Assembly (NCBI RefSeq): GCF_963973895.1
Contig: NZ_CAXBBF010000005.1
DNA length: 64,000 nt
Reading direction: 5' to 3' (one strand)
Origin: Porticoccus sp950063125
GTDB lineage: Bacteria > Pseudomonadota > Gammaproteobacteria > Pseudomonadales > Porticoccaceae
The position numbers were made by a program, and so were the translations under genes. This document shows positions 17,146-26,763 of this stretch, piece by piece (the first letter of the stretch is position 1; every line of letters starts with the position of its first letter). The notes under the pieces were generated by a model. The model was given only the letters and a program-made list of their open reading frames with translations. It had not been told where the DNA came from and ran no database searches.

Positions 17146-17760
17146 ATGGACGACTTCATCGCTATTTCCGCACTGCAACACCTTGCCTTCTGTCCTCGAC
17201 AATTTGCCTTGATCCATGTAGAGCAGGCTTGGGAAGAAAACCGTTTTACCGCCGAGGGCCGGATACTGCATGAGCGGGTGGATTCCGGTCTGGCCGAACA
17301 GCGCAGAGGCACTCGATTTGAGCGCGGGGTGATGCTGGAATCGCAACGACACCGGCTTCGCGGCAAAATGGACTTGCTAGAAATCGAATCGGGCGATCCG
17401 CCCCGATATTTTCCGGTCGAGTACAAACGTGGTAAGCCCAAGGTGGAAGACTGGGACCGCATCCAGCTCTGCGCCCAGGCGCTGTGCTTGGAAGAAATGC
17501 GCCAGTGCAGTATCACTGAAGGCGCATTGTGGTACTGGGAAACCCGGCGTCGGGAAAATATCGCAATAACACCTGAATTACGTGAAGCAACCATCGTTGC
17601 CATCAATGAAGCGCACCTGATTTTGAATAGCGGCAAAACTCCCCACCCCACTGCCAACACCAAGCGTTGCCGAGCCTGTTCACTGATCAACATCTGCGAA
17701 CCAGAAACCTTTCGCAAGGACGGTTCCCGCAAGTACATGGAAGGGATTTTCAACCCATGA
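17146..17760 (+). CDS. cas4: CRISPR adaptation nuclease Cas4
   Basis: This 204-residue RecB-family nuclease trims prespacers and helps define PAM and orientation during adaptation. The four iron-sulfur cysteines are visible: C16 in FCPRQ near the start, and C175, C178 and C184 in KRCRACSLINIC near the end. The nuclease core shows H42 in ILHERV, D76 in GKMDLLE and the E92-x-K94 pair in PVEYKRGK, so the active site appears intact. The ATG lies 16 bases after the toxin stop. Its stop overlaps the cas1 start, which fits a Cas4-Cas1-Cas2 adaptation complex. Confidence 0.94.
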   Translation: MDDFIAISALQHLAFCPRQFALIHVEQAWEENRFTAEGRILHERVDSGLAEQRRGTRFERGVMLESQRHRLRGKMDLLEIESGDPPRYFPVEYKRGKPKVEDWDRIQLCAQALCLEEMRQCSITEGALWYWETRRRENIAITPELREATIVAINEAHLILNSGKTPHPTANTKRCRACSLINICEPETFRKDGSRKYMEGIFNP

Positions 17761-18773
17761 AAAAGATGCTCAATTCCCTGTATATTACTCGTCAGGAAAG
17801 TTATCTTCACAAGGAACGGGAGACGATTGTCATCAAAAACGGCGACGACAAATTGGGACAATTCCCCTCACTGACAATCGGCAGTATTACCTGTTTTGGG
17901 CAGGTGTCAGTATCACCTTTTTTGATGGGTTATTGTGCTGAAAAAGGGATCGGGCTCTCTTTTTATACCGAATATGGGCGCTTTCTTGCCAGGGTTCAGG
18001 GTAAACAAACTGGTAACGTCTTGCTGCGACGTGCTCAATACCGCTGGGCTGACAACCCCGAGAAGGCGGTATCCATTGCGCGATTGATGGTGGCTGCAAA
18101 AATTGCCAATTCGCGTTCCGTATTGCTAAGAGAGCTTCGCAATCACGGTGAAAATCTTTCAATCACCCGGGCAGCTGAAAAACTTGCGATTAGCCTTAGA
18201 CGCGTTAAACACGCAAAAACCGTGGCTGAGGCGATGGGTATGGAAGGCGATGCTGCTGCGACATATTTCGCCGTCTTTAATGAGTTAATCCGTGACAGTG
18301 GCTTTGCGTTTGGAGGTCGTATTCGGCGACCACCTACAGACCCGGTAAATGCCCTGTTGTCATTTGTTTACTCACTGATCACACAAGAGTGCATGTCCGC
18401 GCTACAGGGTGTCGGTCTCGACCCCTATGTCGGCTTCTTGCATCAGGACAGGCCGGGACGGGTAAGTCTGGCACTGGATTTGTTAGAAGAATTCCGTGCC
18501 TCCTGGGCAGATCGGTTTGTGCTGACACTGATCAATCGCCGACAAGTTCAGCTAAAGGATTTCACACAGGAAGCCAGTGGTGCCGTACGTTTGACTGATG
18601 ATGCGCGAAAGACACTACTGGTTTCGTATCAAGAACGCAAACAGATAGAAGTGATGCACCCGTATTTGCAAGAGCAAGTACCTATTGGTTTGTTGCCACA
18701 CAGCCAAGCCTTGCTACTGGCAAGGCATATTCGTGGCGATACGGAATTCTATACACCTTATTTAGTGAAGTGA
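17757..18773 (+). CDS. cas1: CRISPR integrase Cas1
   Basis: This 338-residue protein is the metal-dependent integrase that inserts new spacers. I start it at ATG 17757, which overlaps the cas4 stop (ATGA); a longer in-frame start lies inside cas4 and gives an unlikely extension. The N-terminal NSLYITRQESYLHKERETIV is typical of type I-C Cas1. The C-terminal catalytic region includes LLSFVYSLITQECMSAL, the histidine in VGFLHQDRPGR, and the acidic DLLEEFRASWADR. All three expected metal ligands have a candidate residue. Cas2 follows four bases later. Confidence 0.95.
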   Translation: MKKMLNSLYITRQESYLHKERETIVIKNGDDKLGQFPSLTIGSITCFGQVSVSPFLMGYCAEKGIGLSFYTEYGRFLARVQGKQTGNVLLRRAQYRWADNPEKAVSIARLMVAAKIANSRSVLLRELRNHGENLSITRAAEKLAISLRRVKHAKTVAEAMGMEGDAAATYFAVFNELIRDSGFAFGGRIRRPPTDPVNALLSFVYSLITQECMSALQGVGLDPYVGFLHQDRPGRVSLALDLLEEFRASWADRFVLTLINRRQVQLKDFTQEASGAVRLTDDARKTLLVSYQERKQIEVMHPYLQEQVPIGLLPHSQALLLARHIRGDTEFYTPYLVK

Positions 18774-18777
18774 GTCT

Positions 18778-19071
18778 ATGTTAGTACTGATCACTTATGA
18801 TGTTAGTGTCGTCACATCGGAAGGTAGACGGCGGCTACGTAACATCGCCAAAACCTGCCTGGATTATGGTGTGCGAGTACAGAACTCCGTTTTCGAGTGC
18901 GAAGTGGAGCCAGCACAGTTTACCGTTCTTAAGAATACTCTCATGGACATTTATGACGAGGATGAGGATAGCCTGCGTTTCTACTTTCTGGGAAAGCGAG
19001 GCCACCAGCGCGTTGAACACATCGGAGCGAAACCCGTAGGCGACCCCCTTCGAAGTCCGCTGATTCTTTAA
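18778..19071 (+). CDS. cas2: CRISPR adaptation protein Cas2
   Basis: This 97-residue ferredoxin-fold protein bridges two Cas1 dimers in the adaptation complex. The first strand MLVLITYDVSV carries the conserved aspartate, and GRRRLRNIAKTCLDYGVRVQNSVFEC is the family's next helix and strand. The length is typical for type I-C. It is the last cas gene, 176 bp before the first repeat, and that gap is the array leader. Confidence 0.95.
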   Translation: MLVLITYDVSVVTSEGRRRLRNIAKTCLDYGVRVQNSVFECEVEPAQFTVLKNTLMDIYDEDEDSLRFYFLGKRGHQRVEHIGAKPVGDPLRSPLIL

Positions 19072-19247
19072 CCCGCTGACCCGCAGTTAACACGAAAATC
19101 CGGGTATGTTAGCGATTTGTTATCCTGTTGATTAATAAGAAAATTTTTCTTATGGTCGATCTCAACTATTTGAATTCATTCGATAAATGAGCGATTAGCG
19201 GAAGAGATTTACTTTCTTTCGGTTTTTTAACAACTTAGAATAAAACG
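19072..19247 (+). promoter_or_regulatory. CRISPR leader
   Basis: This AT-rich 176-bp stretch between cas2 and the first repeat is expected to contain the array promoter and the Cas1-Cas2 docking signals. Transcription to the right agrees with the repeat ending in ATTGAAAC, the conserved 3' end of this repeat class. A local palindrome AGAAAATTTTTCT sits near 19138-19150. No reading frame of interest is present. Confidence 0.75.
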
Positions 19248-21797
19248 GTCGCGCCCATCACGGGCGCGTGGATTGAAACACTCGCCACCCGCCAGCTGCC
19301 GATCGGCATAGTCCGTCGCGCCCATCACGGGCGCGTGGATTGAAACATTCGGTAAGCTGTATATGCGTTGACGCGCATGGCGTCGCGCCCATCACGGGCG
19401 CGTGGATTGAAACGTCAGGGTGGGAACCGCCCGCAAGCGCTGATCCTGTCGCGCCCATCACGGGCGCGTGGATTGAAACCAAAGCTGAAAATCTTTTTGA
19501 ATGAAAGTACCGTCGTCGCGCCCATCACGGGCGCGTGGATTGAAACAATAGTTTCGCAGTACGCAGGCACATGAACCTGGCGTCGCGCCCATCACGGGCG
19601 CGTGGATTGAAACCTGTTCGCCTCCGGCTAATTTATTAATGCCCGCCCGTCGCGCCCATCACGGGCGCGTGGATTGAAACATTATATGACCGGATTAATT
19701 ACCAAAAAATCGAATGTCGCGCCCATCACGGGCGCGTGGATTGAAACATGCTCTGACCCCTATTAACCAAACACCAAGGCCGGTCGCGCCCATCACGGGC
19801 GCGTGGATTGAAACGCGTTTAGTTTCGCGCGTCCCCGCTGGACACGCGCGTCGCGCCCATCACGGGCGCGTGGATTGAAACTTTTGCTCCCAGTAGGACG
19901 GCGGGAACCACTCTGGTCGCGCCCATCACGGGCGCGTGGATTGAAACAGGTAGGCACGGTGCAAGATCCAGTACGGCATGTGTCGCGCCCATCACGGGCG
20001 CGTGGATTGAAACAAGGATAATTTGACGGGCGAACTTGATGTTAGTGGTCGCGCCCATCACGGGCGCGTGGATTGAAACTTTTCAAACGCCGAGCTCCAG
20101 TGTCACTGCGGGTGTCGCGCCCATCACGGGCGCGTGGATTGAAACAAGAGCTCCGGCATAGAGCCAAAGCCGTTACCGGGTCGCGCCCATCACGGGCGCG
20201 TGGATTGAAACAGCAACAAGTTAAGTGATGTATGGCCGGCTAAGTGGGTCGCGCCCATCACGGGCGCGTGGATTGAAACCGCTCGCCCTGGGTGCGTTTT
20301 TTCTGCTCCCAGGTCGCGCCCATCACGGGCGCGTGGATTGAAACGCTCCCCGTACCATCGGTGGGCTGCGCCTGGACGTCGCGCCCATCACGGGCGCGTG
20401 GATTGAAACTGAAAAAGCTTGATCAAATCCGCGAGGAAATCGGGTCGCGCCCATCACGGGCGCGTGGATTGAAACTTTGTATTGCCAGGGGGAGGCGCAG
20501 TGGAGTACTGTCGCGCCCATCACGGGCGCGTGGATTGAAACGGCCTCAGCTGAGGTTTACAAATGCCTAGATGACAGTCGCGCCCATCACGGGCGCGTGG
20601 ATTGAAACTTATATGCGGCGTTTCGTTGACGATTATAAAACCGTCGCGCCCATCACGGGCGCGTGGATTGAAACGCGCAGCCAGCCAGAAGCTGACTGGG
20701 AGAAATCGGTCGCGCCCATCACGGGCGCGTGGATTGAAACCAGCAATCGTTTACGCCGCAATTCTCGCCCGTAGTCGCGCCCATCACGGGCGCGTGGATT
20801 GAAACCAGTTGCGCGCGGATCATTTCGGATTGTTGGCGCGTCGCGCCCATCACGGGCGCGTGGATTGAAACTGTAATACCGGGCGTGGAGCTCCACCCAT
20901 ATCACGTCGCGCCCATCACGGGCGCGTGGATTGAAACTACATCCTGCTTGTGACGCCTCGCCAGTGGAATGGTCGCGCCCATCACGGGCGCGTGGATTGA
21001 AACTTCCATCGTCTGTTTTGACAGTAGACGTTGGATTGTCGCGCCCATCACGGGCGCGTGGATTGAAACAAACACTTTGACGCGCTTGCGCCCGTAGTCG
21101 TAAGTCGCGCCCATCACGGGCGCGTGGATTGAAACTGCCAATCCCGGCGTTATCAGTGCAGATGCATCCGTCGCGCCCATCACGGGCGCGTGGATTGAAA
21201 CTCGTTCAGCCATGATAAAAATCCTCAATTAAATAGTCGCGCCCATCACGGGCGCGTGGATTGAAACGGTGCAACCGAAGCCACCAGCATGATCTTTGAT
21301 TGTCGCGCCCATCACGGGCGCGTGGATTGAAACACACAGAAAACTTGGAACAGCAGCTCGCCAAACTGTCGCGCCCATCACGGGCGCGTGGATTGAAACA
21401 CTGCATTACTGGGCGCTCATAAAAGCCGTTTGGGTCGCGCCCATCACGGGCGCGTGGATTGAAACCATCTTTCGTGAAGCTATTTCTCTTCAGTCTACTG
21501 TCGCGCCCATCACGGGCGCGTGGATTGAAACGGGCAATAACGGGCGATCCTGTCACCAATCAATGGTCGCGCCCATCACGGGCGCGTGGATTGAAACGAA
21601 GCTACCCGCCCGGAGCGTTACAAAGAGGTCAAGTCGCGCCCATCACGGGCGCGTGGATTGAAACAGTGTAGTGGATTGCCAGCCTGCGAATAAATCCGGT
21701 CGCGCCCATCACGGGCGCGTGGATTGAAACGCTGAGTCCATGGCCAACGCCATGCTCAATCGCAGGTCGCGCCCATCACGGGCGCGTGGATTGAAAC

Positions 21798-22097
21798 AAA
21801 AATTGTAGAACGTCACTATGACGGGACTGCTGTCGCGCCCATCACGGGCGCGTGGATTGAAACTCGCGCCCATGGCGCACGGCCACGGCGTTGTGGAAGT
21901 CGCGCCCATCACGGGCGCGTGGATTGAAACTCTGACTCTGGCGCGACATACGTCGATTTCCCAGGTCGCGCCCATCACGGGCGCGTGGATTGAAACTCCG
22001 GCTCCACCGGGGTGAACACCTTGGCGAGCGTCGCGCCCATCACGGGCGCGTGGATTGAAACACCTTTTACATTGACAATGATCGGTCAGCCCCGCCA
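21798..22097 (+). repeat. First copy of duplicated spacer set (spacers 39-43)
   Basis: Spacer 39 occurs again at 22327-22360. The 266-bp unit 21832-22097 (repeats 40-43 with their spacers) occurs again, base for base, at 23554-23819. In this first copy the five spacers are contiguous. Confidence 0.93.
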
Positions 22098-23553
22098 GTC
22101 GCGCCCATCACGGGCGCGTGGATTGAAACGGTGTACCCTAGCGGGTACGCGGTCGCGCCGGATGTCGCGCCCATCACGGGCGCGTGGATTGAAACAACGG
22201 AAAACCCCGAAATGAATGAGCAACAAAAGTCGCGCCCATCACGGGCGCGTGGATTGAAACAAGTCGAATCGATCATTCAAAAATTGCACCCTCGGTCGCG
22301 CCCATCACGGGCGCGTGGATTGAAACAAAAATTGTAGAACGTCACTATGACGGGACTGCTGTCGCGCCCATCACGGGCGCGTGGATTGAAACCACATTGA
22401 CCGCTTCGGAATTGTCCGTTCCGGTCGTCGCGCCCATCACGGGCGCGTGGATTGAAACACTGCCATCGTTAAGGTCGAACACCAGCTCATCGACGTCGCG
22501 CCCATCACGGGCGCGTGGATTGAAACACGGCAATGATTTTTGCAGATGATGCGTCGCCATGTCGCGCCCATCACGGGCGCGTGGATTGAAACCCTTCCCT
22601 TCCGGGGGCGATCGCTCGTCGAGCATGTCGCGCCCATCACGGGCGCGTGGATTGAAACCGGTTTCTGGTTCAAAGTTGTCGATATGCTTAAAGTCGCGCC
22701 CATCACGGGCGCGTGGATTGAAACAGGTTGCTGCTGTTGGTTTCGCCATTCATGACAGTCGCGCCCATCACGGGCGCGTGGATTGAAACGGGTAATGGAG
22801 AAAAAAGGAATTATTGATCGCAGTCGCGCCCATCACGGGCGCGTGGATTGAAACCTTTATCTGTTTGTAGATGGTAGCCCTGGCCATAGTCGCGCCCATC
22901 ACGGGCGCGTGGATTGAAACTCATCGACGTGCTTTACAGCAATCGGACGCAGGTAGTCGCGCCCATCACGGGCGCGTGGATTGAAACGCGCCGGTTACGC
23001 GCAGGAGATCGACGAGGGAAGGTCGCGCCCATCACGGGCGCGTGGATTGAAACACCGTGCCGGATACCCTGGTCGGTCGAAAAGGCCGGTCGCGCCCATC
23101 ACGGGCGCGTGGATTGAAACAGACATTCACTTGGGAAACCGGGAACAGCTTTATCGTCGCGCCCATCACGGGCGCGTGGATTGAAACCGCGTGATCAATG
23201 GCATAGTCGGTCGGGATTAGCTGTCGCGCCCATCACGGGCGCGTGGATTGAAACTGTGTTCCGCCCGATGCGGCGCGGTAGTCACCAGGTCGCGCCCATC
23301 ACGGGCGCGTGGATTGAAACGAAGTTTGGCAGGGTTATTTGACCGTCACCAATGGTCGCGCCCATCACGGGCGCGTGGATTGAAACCATTTCTTGATCCA
23401 CTTATTGATGCCACTGACACAGTCGCGCCCATCACGGGCGCGTGGATTGAAACGGCTGCAGCAAGTTCGGATCAATGACCGATGACGGTCGCGCCCATCA
23501 CGGGCGCGTGGATTGAAACCTCGTCCGCTCCCGGCGTTGTCAGCCAGTCGGCC

Positions 23554-23819
23554 GTCGCGCCCATCACGGGCGCGTGGATTGAAACTCGCGCCCATGGCGC
23601 ACGGCCACGGCGTTGTGGAAGTCGCGCCCATCACGGGCGCGTGGATTGAAACTCTGACTCTGGCGCGACATACGTCGATTTCCCAGGTCGCGCCCATCAC
23701 GGGCGCGTGGATTGAAACTCCGGCTCCACCGGGGTGAACACCTTGGCGAGCGTCGCGCCCATCACGGGCGCGTGGATTGAAACACCTTTTACATTGACAA
23801 TGATCGGTCAGCCCCGCCA
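23554..23819 (+). repeat. Second copy of four-spacer block (spacers 66-69)
   Basis: This 266-bp block is identical to 21832-22097 by direct comparison of each spacer. The flanking spacers differ on both sides: spacer 65 is unlike spacer 39, and spacer 70 is unlike spacer 44. The duplication is therefore confined to these four units plus the separated spacer 47. Confidence 0.93.
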
Positions 23820-25112
23820 GTCGCGCCCATCACGGGCGCGTGGATTGAAACTCGGCCAACTGCAGGCCACCATGAGCGGCACCGAGTCGCGCCCATCACG
23901 GGCGCGTGGATTGAAACTCCCACCAAGCGTGCAGGAATTCGGCCAGCGCTTGTCGCGCCCATCACGGGCGCGTGGATTGAAACTCCAAGAATATCAGCCA
24001 GAACTTGATATCGTTGCGTCGCGCCCATCACGGGCGCGTGGATTGAAACAGCCCGGTACCGGGGCTGCGGCATTGAGCAGTAAGTCGCGCCCATCACGGG
24101 CGCGTGGATTGAAACTAAATATGAAAGCGCGCTGAGAGCTTGCACCAATGTCGCGCCCATCACGGGCGCGTGGATTGAAACTACTCTGTCCCACAATTCG
24201 GCATGCCTGCCTTTTGGTCGCGCCCATCACGGGCGCGTGGATTGAAACCTCTTTTGGTAGCACCTTAATCAGCGGGATTACCTGTCGCGCCCATCACGGG
24301 CGCGTGGATTGAAACCACCCGCACCACTTCACGGGCTATCGCGCGGGGGACGTCGCGCCCATCACGGGCGCGTGGATTGAAACTGAGTCCGGTTGCTAAA
24401 GCCGGAAAGGGATACCATGTCGCGCCCATCACGGGCGCGTGGATTGAAACATTTTGCGTTTCTCCACTTATCTCAAACGGTAAAGTCGCGCCCATCACGG
24501 GCGCGTGGATTGAAACAGGATTTACAGTTGAAGATCACCAACACCACAGCGGTCGCGCCCATCACGGGCGCGTGGATTGAAACTACCAAATTGCCGGACG
24601 TAGGAATAGAAACGTCAGTCGCGCCCATCACGGGCGCGTGGATTGAAACTACAACCGGTTCATAGGTTGCCTCCAGATCGGGAAGTCGCGCCCATCACGG
24701 GCGCGTGGATTGAAACTTTACTGACGTAATATTGCGCGCCGGTTTGAACGTCGCGCCCATCACGGGCGCGTGGATTGAAACTATCTCACTGAGGCCATCA
24801 CAGACGACACTATTGGTCGCGCCCATCACGGGCGCGTGGATTGAAACTGCACACCCGTTGTAGAAACTGACTGGCTTCCGCGTCGCGCCCATCACGGGCG
24901 CGTGGATTGAAACGATTGAAAGTGCTCTATGGCAACGTCCGGCGCCAGTCGCGCCCATCACGGGCGCGTGGATTGAAACAGTTCTTCGTGAAACTTCTCG
25001 CGCTCCAGCGCCATGTCGCGCCCATCACGGGCGCGTGGATTGAAACTCCGCAATCGTCAGGGCCAGCCCTGCAAGTGTGAGTCGCGCCCATCACGGGCGC
25101 GTGGATTGAAAC

Positions 25113-25502
25113 GATTATTTTTGTAGGGCGGCGCAAGCCTGGGTGTGACGAGTGGGTGGTCGCGGCGGCTCTGCGATAGTATCGCTGAAAGAATCAGGAT
25201 GGTGGGTCGCTCCGCCGTCCCACCCGGTGCCCGGCTCTTTGGACGCATCTCGGAGAGCTATAGGCCGACAACCGAAACAGAATTATAGGGGATCATCCTG
25301 GCAGGGACCAATTAAGGGAGTCGATGCAGTTGCTGGTGGAGCACCTCGGCTAACGTGGTATACCAGATGGCGTTGTGAAGTTGATAGGCTGCATAATGGT
25401 GTTGTAGTAGTACTGTCGGCGTCAGCAAGAAGGTGTGTCAGGTAGAATTTCCAGCCTTCTGTTTGATAGCTCTGTAATGTTTATCTCCTCCAAGGATCGA
25501 AA
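25113..25502. other. Post-array intergenic region with palindromic and recJ-derived sequence
   Basis: No gene is supported in these 390 bases. Near 25199-25222 a GGTGGG arm and a CCCACC arm form an imperfect palindrome of the kind seen in dispersed intergenic repeats. A stretch at 25315-25353 duplicates the end of recJ. The ribosome site AAGGA and the start of the globin-like gene lie at the right edge. Confidence 0.6.
25315..25353 (+). repeat. Remnant of recJ 3' end, right copy of 39-bp flanking repeat
   Basis: This stretch reads RESMQLLVEHLG followed by a stop in one frame. It matches the recJ C-terminus RESMQLLVEYLA at 10 of 12 residues and 35 of 39 bases. No more of recJ is present upstream of it. 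It lies 202 bp beyond the last CRISPR repeat. Confidence 0.85.
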
Positions 25503-25991
25503 ATGAAGTGTTCTATAGGGTCTGCCTCCAACCCGGCCAGAGTGTTGCCGCTATCCGTTGCCCTATTGTTGGCCGGTTTGTTGCTGCTCTCATCCCCCGC
25601 GAAATCCCAGCCAGAACGGACGCTGTTCGACCGGCTCGGTGGCGTGTATCCGATTGCTCTGACGGTGAACGATCTGGTGGATCGCCTGTACCTGAACAAG
25701 ACGCTGAACGCGAATCCCAGGATAAAAAAGGTTCATGAAAGTATCGGCTCAAGAGAAAGTGCCAAAGTGGCGTTGACGGCCTGGGCGGTACAGTATACCG
25801 GCGGTCCGGTGCTGTTCCCTGTTCAGATCGGTGAGGTGGATGAGGCACTGAAACTCACCGATGGGGAATTTGATGTGATTCTCGACGAATGCGCGGTGTC
25901 GTTCAATAACGCGAAATTCCCGCAGCGTGAAGTGGGCGAGCTATTGAAATTGGTCGAAGGCTTCCGCTCTCAGGTGGTGATTCAAGGCTGA
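25503..25991 (+). CDS. Secreted group 1 truncated-hemoglobin-like protein
   Basis: This 162-residue protein has an N-terminal signal peptide (residues 1-35, with the hydrophobic run VALLLAGLLLLSS), so it is probably periplasmic. The rest resembles group 1 truncated hemoglobins: TLFDRLGGVYPIALTVNDLVDRL near residue 40, and TGGPVLFPVQIGEVDEAL followed by LTDGEFDVILDEC. In true members the segment before LTDGEFD carries the proximal haem histidine (aH..L pattern). Here I see no histidine in that region, so haem binding may be lost or altered. ATG 25503 has an AAGGA ribosome site. A rho-independent terminator follows at 26019. Confidence 0.65.
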   Translation: MKCSIGSASNPARVLPLSVALLLAGLLLLSSPAKSQPERTLFDRLGGVYPIALTVNDLVDRLYLNKTLNANPRIKKVHESIGSRESAKVALTAWAVQYTGGPVLFPVQIGEVDEALKLTDGEFDVILDECAVSFNNAKFPQREVGELLKLVEGFRSQVVIQG

Positions 25992-26018
25992 ATAGCCCCG
26001 TAAGTAATTGACCTCAGT

Positions 26019-26050
26019 CCCGCTGCCAATTAATGGCGGCGGGGCGTTTT
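26019..26050 (+). terminator. Rho-independent terminator after the globin-like gene
   Basis: CCCGCTGCC and GGCGGCGGG form a 9-bp stem with one G-T pair and a 7-base loop, followed by GCGTTTT. It lies 28 bp after the stop codon of the gene at 25503. Confidence 0.75.
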
Positions 26051-26084
26051 CGGTCGCGCCTGTAAGTGCTGCCTCTGAGCGTGC

Positions 26085-26462
26085 TCAGGCCGCCAGGGGT
26101 TGATGGCTACCGGGTGTGGAAAACAGCTCGATCACGTACAGCGCCGTGGTTTTATCCAGTGATGTGGCAACGGTTTCTACCATGCCGGTGGGCAATATGC
26201 ACACCACGTCGTAGCTGTGTTCGCCCATTCGCAGGCAGTAGTAGGCGCTATTATTGCTGCTCTTGTAGTTCATCAGGCACAGAATTTCATCCAGATAAAC
26301 GTTGTAGGTGTGATCATCGTGGTCCTTGATATAGGCATGATCCTGGTCGCAGTAGCACACCTGGCCCAGAAATGTGGCTGGGTGCGCGGACTTGGGATGT
26401 TTGGGGTCGGTGACCTCAACGGTCATGCCCCTGGTTAACAGGTGATTAAAATGCTTTGTCAT
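26085..26462 (-). CDS. Uncharacterised soluble protein
   Basis: I do not recognise this 125-residue protein. It has no signal peptide or membrane segment. The composition is mixed, with many aspartates, tyrosines and histidines, for example CYCDQDHAYIKDHDDHTYNVYLDE near the middle and AYYCLRMGEHSYDVV after it. I chose the ATG at 26462 because a GAGGA ribosome site lies six bases upstream. Two in-frame upstream starts (26468 and TTG 26477) are too close to that site or lack one. It stands alone, convergent with the terminator at 26019-26050. Confidence 0.6.
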   Translation of the reverse strand: MTKHFNHLLTRGMTVEVTDPKHPKSAHPATFLGQVCYCDQDHAYIKDHDDHTYNVYLDEILCLMNYKSSNNSAYYCLRMGEHSYDVVCILPTGMVETVATSLDKTTALYVIELFSTPGSHQPLAA

Positions 26463-26763
26463 GGTCATTCCTCGCAATGAAGTTGTGAATGCCTGAACTC
26501 GCTATATCGACTGACTGCTCCTCCGCAGAGCGCTGTGCGCCTGGTTATTAACAAGTCGTTAAAGCACGTTTCTGCCAAAGGCTTTTGTCTTGGCATTGAG
26601 TCGATCATGGTGAGAATTTTTAGAAAGGGCTATCTAAAAGCCATGCTTGAAAGCATGACTTTTGGTCATGGTTATTATAATAATTTCAGATAATTACGTC
26701 GGCAAAAATGCTTTTGCCGGTAATAAAAAAATCAATTTTAGTTTTGTGGATCGTTTCGGGAAA
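26463..26763. other. Intergenic region with a palindrome at 26700-26719
   Basis: No gene is supported in these 301 bases. CGGCAAAA at 26700-26707 and TTTTGCCG at 26712-26719 form an 8-bp stem. It lies 45 bp downstream of the stop codon of uup on the minus strand, but the T-rich stretch is on the wrong side for a classical minus-strand terminator. A second palindrome, CATGCTT and AAGCATG, sits near 26642-26657. Confidence 0.45.

Larger units (their letters stand above)
19248..25112 (+). CRISPR. Type I-C CRISPR array, 89 repeats and 88 spacers
   Basis: I counted 89 copies of a 32-bp repeat that starts GTCGCGCCC and ends GTGGATTGAAAC. The spacers are 33-36 bp, so the mean period is about 66 bp. 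Within the repeat CGCGCCC and GGGCGCG form a 7-bp stem with a 5-base loop, followed by 11 bases that match the known Cas5c handle length. Every repeat I read is identical, including the last one at 25081-25112, so the usual degenerate terminal repeat is missing. Spacer 39 (21798-21831) is identical to spacer 47 (22327-22360). Spacers 40-43 are repeated exactly as spacers 66-69. The leader is on the left, so the newest spacers are near 19280. The spacer targets cannot be identified from the sequence alone. Confidence 0.98.
9023..25353. mobile_element. Putative type I-C CRISPR-Cas genomic island inserted after recJ
   Basis: The segment between the recJ stop codon and a second copy of the recJ 3' end contains only the WYL regulator, a small membrane protein, a Cas3 fragment, the I-C cas genes, a toxin-antitoxin pair and the array. 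No integrase or transposase is visible inside it. E. coli has recJ and prfB adjacent, which supports an insertion or replacement here. The likely mechanism is homologous or site-specific recombination at the recJ 3' end, bringing a divergent recJ end with the island or leaving the resident one behind. The boundaries are seen directly; the insertion history is inferred. Confidence 0.55.

Noticed and set aside
19248..25112. Self-targeting spacers against genes of this window
   Set aside because: I saw no obvious match by eye, but could not run an exhaustive search of 88 spacers against both strands. BLASTN of the spacers against the whole genome would settle it.
19258..25136. Many reading frames inside the CRISPR array on both strands, rich in PSRARGLK-, PITGAWIET-, NPRARDGRD- and SIHAPVMGAT-like peptides
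   Set aside because: They are translations of the 32-bp repeat in different frames, joined through spacers that happen to lack stops. They have no independent ribosome sites and are not proteins.
26700..26719. A rho-independent terminator for uup
   Set aside because: The hairpin is real, but on the minus strand the T-rich run precedes it, so it does not fit a classical terminator. It is kept only as a palindrome.
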